Source of the DNA: Guadua angustifolia
Lineage: Eukaryota > Streptophyta > Magnoliopsida > Poales > Poaceae
Reading direction: 5' to 3'
Length of the DNA stretch: 64,000 nucleotides
NCBI GenBank assembly: GCA_036346375.1
Contig: CM070510.1
Span: 65,754,376-65,818,375 of the forward strand
Below the pieces are notes generated by a model that was not told the DNA's origin, searched no databases, and was given only the letters and a program-made list of their open reading frames with translations. Below, piece after piece: positions 45,376 through 55,578 of this stretch. Positions within the stretch are counted from its first letter, which is position 1. Each line of letters starts with the position of its first letter. Position numbers and translations under genes: made by a program.

Positions 45376-46480
45376 AACGCTAGCAGGCAACCTCAACAAA
45401 ATTTCGATTTTGAATTTTGAATGAATAAAAATTTAAATTACTTTAATAATTTAAATTTTTTTTGATAAATTTAATCGAAATCTTGGGTATTTTGACCAGA
45501 TTTGATTGGATTTGAATCAATAACCCCTAAAAATATCATCTTCTATAATTTTTTTGAAAAACCGAATTTTTTGTACATTTTATAAAAATAACAGAAATAC
45601 TCTTAGTTTTTTATAAAATCTTACAAACTTGATCATGATCTAAAAAATTTATTATACCATTTTTAGTAGTTTAGGATTATACAAAAAAAAATTCCAAAAG
45701 AATGGAACTTCATTTGTTACATTTAAAAATTTTAAAATAGAATTAACAAAATTGTGACAGTAACAGTGTCATAATTTTATAAATTTGCTCGAGTGTGATT
45801 ATGTTCCAAATTTTTCAGGAGAGCTTATGCATTGCTTTAAAACCCTTCTTTAAAAGTTTCAAAATTTTATAACTTATTTTGGTTACTCAATCAAATCTAT
45901 GGAAGTAATACAAGTGTATCACTGTAAAGTTTTTATCAGGACAATAGCACTGTCACAATATTTGAAAATTTCTCAAGCTTTATCATCATTTAATAATTTT
46001 ATGTGGATATTAGCGATGTGTCAAGATCATCCGCAAAAATTGTCAAAATTTTCAAACGTGGTTTGAACCATTTTTCATTCGGTTGAAATTTGCCGATTAG
46101 CCTTCAGTAGCACTTCCCGAGTTTTTAAAAATTCTACAAACATCATCTAAAATTTTTATAAAATATTATTAGTGTGGCATGACCATCCACAAAAAATTTT
46201 AAACATGGTTTATACTATTTTTAATTTGTTTGAAATTTACCGGTTAGCCTTTTATTAAGACATTAGCATTATAAGAAATTTTTAAAAAATTCGAAAATTT
46301 TTATGAAAAATTAGGGATGCAGGACTATCCATAAAAAATTTTAACATCGTTTCGATTATTTTCACTAGGTTAAATTTCACCGAGATATTGGCAATTTTGG
46401 CTCAAAAATTTCAAATTTATTTTTTGAATCTTAACCAAATTTCGTCCACCTCTGTCGACGAAAAACAAAATTTCAAATCC
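45376..46480. repeat. AT-rich spacer with three to four decayed tandem copies (period about 135-150 bp)
   Basis: At about 46020-46400 the pattern 'atgaccatccacaaaaaattt', 'aaacatggttt', 'tgaaatttaccggttagcctt' recurs with heavy divergence at about 46022, 46174 and 46313. No coding content. Confidence 0.6.
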
Positions 46481-46878
46481 TAATTCAGGGTTGCCAACGG
46501 ATCAACGGCAGTGCGGTGCAGCGCAGCCAGCTAAGAGTTTGTCCTGCGAGATCAAGAGCACGGGGCGAAATGGTCGAATCAGCGTGATTTGGTTGCCACT
46601 TGGCGAATCAGGACTCGTTGGAACAGGCCCGAGGGCTACTCCGGCTCAAGGTAGGCTGATCGATCAGAAGTGAGACAACGGCGTACGGCGCGGCGCAGGC
46701 TGAACGACTGACGGAGACGTGCTCCTACGGAAGCTAAAAGCTTCGGCTGTTCCTGTGTTTGGCCCACCTAATTTTGTTTCCAAGTTCGATCTCTAATTTT
46801 TTTGAAAATAACTGCCCTATTCAAATGAACATGTAAATTTATTCCCTTCTCGACCACAGAAATAACAGCAGACACCTA
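46481..46878. other. Spacer, no gene seen
   Basis: A GC-richer patch (46490-46740) without a supportable frame. Confidence 0.35.
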
Positions 46879-47129
46879 TCACTACTATATAAAGTAATAG
46901 TTTTTTTTCGCGCCACTTCATTCAAATTACCCACCTTTACCACTGCTCTTTAATTACTCACCTTTGCCACTGTTAGTGCTCTTTGCAAATAAATTTGTTA
47001 TCGTAAATTGAGTTTCAACCATTTGTACATTCAGATTGAACACTATTATTTATATAAGGTTAGTGCTTTTTGTAAATAAATTTTTGTCACAAATTGAATT
47101 TTCGTTGTAACGCACAGACACATGACTAG
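46879..47129 (+). mobile_element. Small non-autonomous Helitron (251 bp)
   Basis: Starts TCACTACTATATAAAG right after an A and ends CTAG right before a T, as Helitron insertion at AT requires. Near the 3' end is the hairpin-region word CGTTGTAACGCAC about 10 bases before CTAG. It shares internal sequence with 20492-20690 and 22636-28582. It holds an internal partial duplication ('gttagtgctctttgcaaata' and 'gttagtgctttttgtaaata'). Confidence 0.75.
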
Positions 47130-47371
47130 TCATACTAATATACCACTGTACTGTATATAGATTTATCATGCTTTTATATCATGACAGATGGACCTATTAT
47201 AACCCATATTAAAGTTGAGGACGATTGTAGGCTCAAGCTGAACTTATTTCGCCTTGGGAAGAAAAAAATGTATTTTAAATTTCGTTCGAATCAAAGTAAA
47301 ATATAAAAGAAAAATGCAAAGGATCAATTTAGCCGAGGCTTCGGGAAGGACGGAAGATGAGAGGAAGACGC

Positions 47372-47393
47372 GACAGACAGACAGACAGACAGG
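47372..47393 (+). repeat. GACA microsatellite
   Basis: Five tandem GACA units followed by 'ggacag'. Confidence 0.9.
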
Positions 47394-48450
47394 ACAGGGG
47401 CATCATTTGCTCTCATTCCAGGGGGCGACTAGCCAGTGTGTGTAGTAGATATTGTAGCAGTAGCTCTAGGCAGTGACTGTACCGTCCAAATGCATGCGGC
47501 ACTTGATTCTTCCGTGGACTCCCTGCTGTCTGTAACCTCCACGTCCACGGGATACAGGCCCCTTTGGCACAGCTTGGGCTGACGCAGAAGCCCGCTTTTG
47601 GTTGGCTGTCCTGAGAAGCAGCTGGTCAAAGAAGTTGCTGTCAGAAAAAGCTTATCGTTTAATAGTTTGACTTTTTTGTAAGGTTGAATGGCTGTTTTTA
47701 GTTGTATATGATGATTGAAATGTCTGAAATACCCTTGAGAGATTTGATGTCTTGTTCATGGGCTGATTAAGGGCTAGTGTCACTATTTTTTTTTAGAAGT
47801 TGATATAAGAAATATAAATAAATAAGGAATATATAATAAATATCATCATTTCCAATTATGAAAAATACAAGGTTGCTCCCTTTGCTTTGCAAAATGAGCC
47901 ATTTTCGTCAAGTTTTCGATGAAACATTCAGAAGTTAGATGCTCTTTATCATGACATCAGGTTGCAAAAGCCTCAACACGAGCTACTTGGCACCACCCAC
48001 ATTTCAGTTGTCAAGATTTCTAAAAAAACATCAGTTTTCAGATCTTAAGGAAGCAACCCACATTCGCATCTTCACTTGCACCTTAAACTCACCACTACAA
48101 GTTCACAGGAACAAAGCAGCACTTGAAAACAATGGATGTATAATTTCGTACCACCACAAATACAAATGCATACAATGCATCAAATTGAGCAATCCAAGAA
48201 ACCTAGCAGATTGAGCCAAACTTGAACGAAACATGTATGTTCAGGCTAGCTCCTTACAAGTTACGGTCCAACCAGGGAGCACAAAAGCAACTACGGGCTG
48301 CGTTGTTCTCATGAACTGGACAAAACTAAAAAAAAATAGTGCAGATGATCTGCATGGTAACAAAGTCGAGATTTCCATCTTTAACTCCTCTCTTCTAATT
48401 TTCCCTGTGGTGGTCACTGAAAATGGTATCCTCCACTAATAATATAATAC
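47394..48450. other. Spacer, no gene seen
   Basis: Two open frames (47939-48214, 48233-48439) have no recognisable motif. The segment near 47560 ('cccctttggcacagctt') is MITE-like but its partner end was not found. Confidence 0.35.
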
Positions 48451-50246
48451 TAGGTACGTTTGCGCGGCGGCACGCCGCGCCGCACAGGTGAGCGGTGATG
48501 AGTATAGATGATTTTCTAGTTGAAGAAAAAAATAGCAAGAAAAATCAAAGTTTTTTAGGACAATTTTGTAAAAAAAAACTCATTTAGATGTAATTTTTTA
48601 GGTATTTCACAGGATTTTAGGACTGGAAAAAGACCCGTAAGAAAAATGTAGGTTTGAATAGCCTATTCGAAAAAAACCATATCTAGATGTTTTTTTATGT
48701 ATTTCATAGGCAAAATGTAGCGGGAAAAAAATTGCGTAAGGCAGCAACAAATTTTAGAAAACAATTTGCACACGACTAAAACAAAATCTGAAAGTTTTGA
48801 GGGTTTTGTCGTTCTAAAAATGGATCTAGATGTATTTTTTAGGAAGTTTTAGGGGCTTTTCTGCTATAAAAAAATACAAAAGATGCTACATAATCTTGAA
48901 AGTTTTGAGGGTTTTCTCGCTTAAAAAACACCTCGTCCATAGCTAATATCAAAAGACATAACTGGAAAGACATATTCTGAGACGCCATGCCACGCAAGAG
49001 TTAGGATAGCATATCTATAGCGATCACCGTATCATATTTCGAATAAGTCGATGATGACAGACATTTGAGTGATATCACAATTCATATGATCATATATTAT
49101 ATGAATTTATATTTTCTTGCATGTTTCACTTAGATATATGAAAATCATATGTGTAGATTCATCTTAAAAAGTATTTTCATACTGCTACCATTTTTTTAGG
49201 TTTTATAAAAAGATTACAACAGAAATTAGTGATCAAAATTGTGTTTTGGGGTCATGTTGATTGCAAAAACATGTTTTTTTACTGGAGTGAACGTTATATT
49301 TTGTAACCACATGATCATTACTTAGCAATTAGCATATGAGGTTTTCAGAATCTGAGACACCTCTTTGTTTATTACATATAAGGCTAGATGAATCTTAAAT
49401 GTTGTATTTGCTTCCATGACCAGGCTTCCCTGTCTACTAATTCCTTTGACAACCTCGCTCCTAATTGATGTCCATATTATGATATCTAATGTATTTGCTA
49501 TAAGATGCATACATCACACCACTCTTTTGATAAGGAAAAATCCACAATTGCCAAACATCTACAAAAGTAGGATTCACACAGAAACACTCACACGCATTAC
49601 CTAAGCTAGCGGTCAGGTAGTAATGCAAAATAACGGGATTTCGTAGAAATGTTTTTTTCGTAGAAACAATTTCGGTTTTTTTCGGTGGCATTTTTTCATA
49701 ACATCTAAGGGTTTCTTCGTAAAAAACAGGCGGTATTTACTGACCGTTTCTAGGGTCTTCTCCATAAAAAAGGATCTAAACGCCATTTTCAAAACTTTGG
49801 AGGGCTTATCTAGGGACATTCGGTAAAAAACCGAAATTTTCGGATTTTTCGGGGCCTTTTGACACAAAAAAGGGACCTAAACGCGATTTCTGAAATTTTG
49901 GAGGGGTTTTTCGCAAAAAAAAATGACCGCCAAAGGCATGCCACGCTGTCGCTCAAGGCCATGACCAAGACGATCGAGCCACGGGTCGCATGCACAAAAT
50001 CATGGCGTTCTGGTGCGAGGCAGATTCGAACCGCGACCACATGCGGCGGGAGGGCGGCCAAGCCAGCTAGCATAGCGTTTTTGAAAATTAACGACGCTAA
50101 CATATATAAACCAGGAAAGCGTGTGAGAAATGGGGCGACGTGGCTCAACGAGCGCGCGCCGTACGCACGGCAGACCCAGTTGCTGTAGCAAAACGTCGAC
50201 GTGGCCGTGCGAGAGGCGTGAAAACTTCCCATCTTTAATATAGGGA
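48451..50246 (-). mobile_element. Candidate non-autonomous Helitron, 1.8 kb
   Basis: On the minus strand it starts TCCCTATATTAAAG (50246) directly after an A. It ends CTAG (48451-48454) directly before a T. Sixteen to twenty bases upstream of CTAG is a GC hairpin, GCGGCG against CGCCGC. These are the three structural hallmarks of Helitrons. No RepHel protein is encoded. The interior holds a GC-rich block (49930-50220) and decayed 'aaaaaaacc-cgaa' type repeats at 48520-48930 and 49640-49920. Confidence 0.6.
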
Positions 50247-50516
50247 TGATTGGTATCTTGAATCTGTTTCAGACAAAATAAGAACATATTGTCAGTCTCT
50301 TGCATAAGGGAGAAGTATTAGCATGATTATATTATGGGTATAGTCTCACAGCCTCATACTACTTTTTTTTTGCAAGGTTTGTATGGTTCTATGCTGACAA
50401 TTTCATAGAATGTTAAATCTAGTTGTATGTATGAAAGAAATATAGTGGGTAATTCTTCGTGGCAATGAATGCATCAGTTTGAGTAACAGCATGAATTCTA
50501 ATTTTATTTCCTTTGT
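50247..50516. other. Spacer, no gene seen
   Basis: AT-rich sequence without supportable content. Confidence 0.3.
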
Positions 50517-50905
50517 TTAAGACACGATCAAAAACAGTTGATCATCTGAAACAATCAATAAATTGATCAAACAATTAATACTAAGCAATTCTACAATCAA
50601 GCAATTGATTAATATGCAAAAGGTAAATACTTGAATGTAAAGAGACAAGAGACAAACGATGTTTTTCCGTGGTGTTCGGAGACTTGCTTGCCTCCCTAGT
50701 CCACGTTGAGGCAAGCCCACACTTGGACCGGCTCCCCGCCGAGCACCCGCCTCTTTTCCACTAGTCGTGGTTTTTCACGCCAAGGCGTAGGCTCAACCCG
50801 AACCTTCACAAACTTCACGGGCTTTTCACACCTCGAGAGCTCTCACAAGACGACGCCACGCTGCCTAGAGCTCAAGGGCAACCTCCAAGAGTAATAAGCG
50901 CTCCC
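50517..50905 (-). repeat. Fragment of an older inverted Sirevirus-like LTR (3' portion)
   Basis: Read on the minus strand, 50905-50640 matches the LTR stretch 60950-61200 (CAAGTGTGGGCTTGCCTCAA, CCGAACACCACGGAAAAACA and so on). It is the other half of the inverted copy resuming at 61395. The left boundary is uncertain. Confidence 0.7.
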
Positions 50906-53857
50906 TGTAAGTTCAACCTTCATTAGTTATGGTTTTGGTGTTAATGACAAATCTAATATTGTGATTATCCATTTAATGTGATTTTGTTATTAATGACAAA
51001 TCTTATATTGAGACTAACTTGTTTATTTAGAATATCTTTGATTAGTCTCATCGCATTGAAAAAATGGAAAACCCAAGGTATGTTTGCATATTCATTCTAG
51101 TATTAGTTGCATACTTTGGAGTCAAGTTAAAGTATGAATGTCCCCATTACATTTACCACAAAATGTGCATTATGTTTCTCAATCCATATATTACATGGAT
51201 GCACATATTTAAGGGGAGTTTGTAGTTTAACTTGAAAGTCTCTTTGTATTGATCGATTCGTTATTGACACACATAAGGATCAAGACAAAGAAACTAAATC
51301 TTTGAGTATATATTTGAATTGCCTAGTTATAAGTATACTCGTGGAAATATAGGATATGCTCCAATACAATCAAATTGAATATGTGCATATTATATCCAAG
51401 TCAATCATACTTATGCACATATACATGTGGGGTTTATTCTATAGTTGATGACTTAGAGTAATGATCATTTCCATATAGTCTACACATAATAAATCATTAC
51501 TTTTCATCAACATGAGTATATGAAAACTTGTGTAGTTGATATATACTCATATCAATTTAAATGATAATTTAAATTGAGTTCATTTGTCTTATTAATCATT
51601 AAAGAACACTTCATCATGTGTTGATGGTGCTCCTTGATTAATTAAGGACAAATGGATAGTTCTTAAGTATAATTAAGCATGTGTTGCATTATTATACTTA
51701 AAACACATTTACAATCATTTCAATTGATTTAGGTTGTGCTCAATTGATCTAAAGGCATCCATTATGTGTTAATAGAGTGCAAGAGATAATTGAGACAACC
51801 ATGCATCTTGGACTAACTATTTGTATGAGTTGTGATTGAGTTAGGTCCAAAGATGGATGAGATGATGAGAACGGGACAAGGACGGCATCATGAGTTGATG
51901 GGCGTCAAGAGTGGATCCCGAAGTGAAGTCGAGTGGATATCCCGGGGGAATATCAAAGTGAAGATCATAAAGACCCCAAAGGGGATTGCTTGCACGCGGC
52001 GGCGAAGGTACAATTAGATAGGCTAAGGACTTTGTAGTCTTTGAGTCTAAGGTTTTAATCGCTGTGCTATTAAGAGGGGTTGTCTCTTTTGCTTGAGCTT
52101 CATCATGTGTTGGTGATCTCATTCCGCGTTCACTCGAGCTCAAACCATTTGGATTTGGTTTTTGCATTTGGGTTAACCATTTGGCATGTGTTGCGAATGG
52201 GTTAAACTTTTGCATGTGTTGCATTAGTTGAAGCTTCATGTTTTGGTTTCGCAAAACAATCTTTCTTAAAACCGGGTAGTTGCTTGGAGCTAAGTTTTGC
52301 ATGTGTTGCAAAAGGAGAGAGCTCAAGCACGAATTTGTGTTTGTGGTTTTGTATGGAGCTAGAGGCTTGCATGTGTTGCGAGTAAAGAGCTCATACGTGT
52401 GATTTGGTTTAGTTGATGTTTGGTTTTGGTGTTGCATGGGACTAGAGAATTGCATGTGTTGCAATTAGAGAGTTCATGCATCTTGATTTGATGTTGCTTG
52501 AGCTAGACTTTTGCATGTGTTGCAAAGAGTAGTGCTCAAGCATGAAATGGTTTTATTGTGTTATTTGCAAGTTCAGCAGCGAATAAACCGAGGTTTATGA
52601 GTCCGAATTCGAGAGCATGTGAGTAGGGCTTGCAACGGGTGTTGGCAAGTTGACTGGGTCTCGTGTTGACCTTCACATGGCTAGGGGGATTAATCTCATA
52701 AACTCGAGTTTGATTTGCTTAATACGATTTGCGAATAGTCTTTGAGTTGATTGCGAAATGCGTTTTTGCAATTTGGTTAAAATTCTTTGAGCATGAGCTA
52801 AGTTGGTGCAAATGTGTTTTGCACGTGTGTATGATCATGTGTTGATCATCCTTGTGGCTCAAAGAATAAGTTTGTTTTTCGGAGAATTGGTTTTCGAGTT
52901 GAAATCTGAGATTCTCCAGAGGTGCGGTACTACCGGGCAATGTGGGCGGTAGTACCGGAGTCGCGGTACTACCGGGATTTTGTTGCCGGTAGCTTTTTTC
53001 CAGAGGAGTGTGTTTTCTGGATTTGTGCTGCAGGTACTACGGCCTTGAGGGCTGTATTATCAAGAAAGTCTGTACTACCGCTACCGAGGGCTAGTAGTAA
53101 TCGGGTCTCTCACAAGAACGGCTAATTTTATAGTCTGTTGTTATGAGGAGTACTACTACTGCCCTATTAGGGCGGTAGTACCGGTTTTCGGTTTTTGCCC
53201 GCTTTGAGCCCCAACGGCTAGTTTTCTTTGGTGGGTATAAATACACCCCTTTGGGGGCTTGGGGTGATGTTGTTGCTTGTGTGGGAGGGTTGTGCATGTG
53301 TTGCTCTTCTCTCTTTGCTTCTTGAGCTTGTGTGAGCACTAATTGCATGTGTTGCAATTAGGAGTGGTTTGAGAGCCTCTTGTGCATGTGTTGCACTTGA
53401 GGGAGGCTTAGTGCATGTGTTGCACTTGGTGATCACCGGAGCGATTCTGTGCTCGGTGAAATTCAAGCGAAGGAGCGGCTTGTTGCTCTTGGAGGTTGCC
53501 GACTCTAGACTGCCAGAGGCGGCGTGCACCTGGAGCTCTCGAGGTGAGAAGCCCTGCAAGTTTTTGAAGGTTGGGTTGAGCCTACGCAAGAAGCGTGAAA
53601 ACCACGACTAGTGGAAAGAGGCGGTGCTCGAGCGGGAGCCGGTCCAAGTGTGGGCTTGCCTCAACGTGAACTAGGGGAGACCGGCACTAGTGAGCCTAGT
53701 TGGTTTAGGCTTTAATTGTCAAAACCTATTTATCACTTCCGCATTATAATTGTGTAGGTTTTGACATAGGGGTTGATTAGAGCGAATTGAATTAGCGAGC
53801 GATCAATTTTGTAAAACGCCTATTCACCCCCCCTCTAGGCGCATCCTCGACCCTACA
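50906..53857 (+). repeat. 5' LTR of the Sirevirus-like element (2.95 kb)
   Basis: Starts TGTAAGTTCAACC and ends CCCTACA. Relative to the 3' LTR it lacks about 170 bp near 53670. Contains a TATA box (TATAAATACACC, about 53236-53247), eleven GCATGTGTTGC copies and four CGGT-N3-ACCG palindromes. Confidence 0.88.
52925..53183 (+). promoter_or_regulatory. CGGT-N3-ACCG palindrome cassette upstream of the 5' LTR TATA box
   Basis: Exact sites are at 52925-52935, 52947-52957, 52964-52974 and 53173-53183, with central triplets ACT, AGT, ACT and AGT, plus decayed copies between. The block lies 50-320 bases upstream of the LTR TATA box, in U3. A regulatory role is inferred. Confidence 0.6.
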
Positions 53858-53859
53858 AG

Positions 53860-53871
53860 TGGTATCGAGCC
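53860..53871 (+). promoter_or_regulatory. Primer-binding site of the Sirevirus-like element
   Basis: TGGTATCGAGCC, two bases after the LTR, fits the 3' end of initiator-Met tRNA with a small mismatch relative to TGGTATCAGAGC. Confidence 0.8.
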
Positions 53872-53917
53872 ACGGCCACTCTCATTTTAGGCTTAACCGC
53901 TCTAGAGAGTAAAAAGG

Positions 53918-55578
53918 ATGGCGCCTAGCGGACTAGTGCACTCACACGATCCACTCATGCTAAATGAATCTAATTATTCATCATGGAAATTATTTATGAT
54001 TAATCATTTTAAATCCATGAGCCCACAAATATGGTGGATCGAGATGTCAAGATTTCTTCTCCACTAAATGAAATTGCTCCAACTAAAGGAGAGGAGAAAT
54101 GTCTACATCTCGACGCCAAGCAACTAATGCCATTTTTAGTTTTGTGAGCGAGAATGTTTAATCTCATATGCAATCTCAAGAGCGCCATGATATGTGGATT
54201 AAGCTTCAAGAATTATTTGAATCATCCACATCAACAAGTGAGGATTGCAATGAGGAGGAAGTGTCGGTTGAGGATTCAACTTCAACATCAGCGATGAACC
54301 AAGCATTCCATCAACCTCAACCTCCGCCTCAGCGGCACTAATTTTCACTCCCATCAAAATCCGCTGCTTTATGGCAAAAGGTAAAAATGAGATAAGTGAC
54401 GCCAAGATGAGCCCTCTTATGATGAATTAATGAATATGCTAGAGGAGCTCAATGAATTTCTTGGAAAGGAGAAAAAGAAATATAAAAGTTTGAAGTTAGA
54501 ACATGAATCACTTCAAAATGATTATGATGTTCTAAAAGAAAATCATGAGAAACTCCTTTTCAAGGAATTTAGTAAAGCTAGTGTGGATGTTGCCACTCAA
54601 TGCAATTTAGTTGATGAATTGCCTCACTCAATTCCTATCACAAACAATTCATCTAATAAATGCATATCCACCACTAGCGATGATATACCTTGTTGCTCTA
54701 ATTCAATTGCTAGTACTTCCTCTATGCTTGTTGAGACTAACCTTGTAGAGGAAAACAATGAGCTCAAGGCCCAAGTCATTAGATTGGAGAATGACTTGAG
54801 AAGGTGCGTAAAAAGGAAAAGCCGTCCTCGATTTAAATCTTGAGCAAGCCAAGGGCGCCAAGACAAGCGAGGACTCGGCCACATCTCCAAGAGGGAGAAT
54901 AGCAAGACAAGACACAACGCACGACACTCGCAGACCATCAAGTGTTTTTCTTGCAACAAGAAGGGCCACCTCGCCTCCGTGTGCCCTAATCAAGTGGATA
55001 ACAAGGCCACAACATCAACCATGAGGCAAACCGGCAAGAAGCAAGTCAAATCGGTCAAGAGAGGGCCAAATAGCGTGACGTGCTTCAATTGTCGGGAAAA
55101 GGGGCATTTCGGTAAGGATTGTCCCAAAGGTACTACCCCTAAGCCTATTCTTATTAATGAAAATTATTTGCTTAGGAAGGACAAGAATGGCAATGTGTTC
55201 GCCAAGCTTGTCAAGTCCCCTATGCCCGCTAAAAATGATATTCATTTGCATAGGAAGAGTAAATCTAGAAATGGGTTTGCTAAATTTGTTAGGACTCCTA
55301 AGCCCGCTCAATTCAATTCAAATATATTGCTTAGGAGAAATAACAATAGCAAAACATTTACTAGATTTGTTAGATCCTCTAAGCCATTTCATAATTTCAA
55401 TAATCATATGCTTAGAAAGGATCAAACTAGAAATAGTTTTGCAAAGTATCAATGCCCTCCTAAGTCCTCTCACTTAAATCCAAATATTTTGCTTAGGAGG
55501 AATAATTATCGCAAAACTATTCCTAGATATGTTAGTCAATTTAAAAATGCTAAAATTAGGACCATTTGGCACACTTAG
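53918..55578 (+). pseudogene. gag of the Sirevirus-like element, broken
   Basis: Starts MAPSGLVHSHDPLMLNESNY-SSWKLFMINHF, typical for copia gag, and meets a stop at about 54063. It continues in other frames with MWIKLQELFESS, then a coiled-coil-like stretch (54436-54840: LEELNEFLGKEKKKYKSLK, ENNELKAQVIRLENDL). Two CCHC zinc knuckles follow: CFSCNKKGHLASVC (about 54943) and CFNCREKGHFGKDC (about 55081). The C-terminal tail (55140-55578) is Lys/Arg/Asn-rich and made of four or five repeats of the type LLRRNN-K-F-RFVR. Frame changes occur near 54060, 54390 and 54840. In life such a protein packages element RNA. Confidence 0.8.

Noticed and set aside
50023..50033. tRNA B-box-like GGTTCGAATC (minus strand) as a possible tRNA or SINE
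   Set aside because: No acceptor stem, D-arm or A-box at proper distance; remains only a motif in the Helitron candidate.
51677..53423. Repeated GCATGTGTTGC considered as a CRISPR-like array
   Set aside because: Irregular spacing, plant LTR context, no cas genes; it belongs to retrotransposon LTRs.
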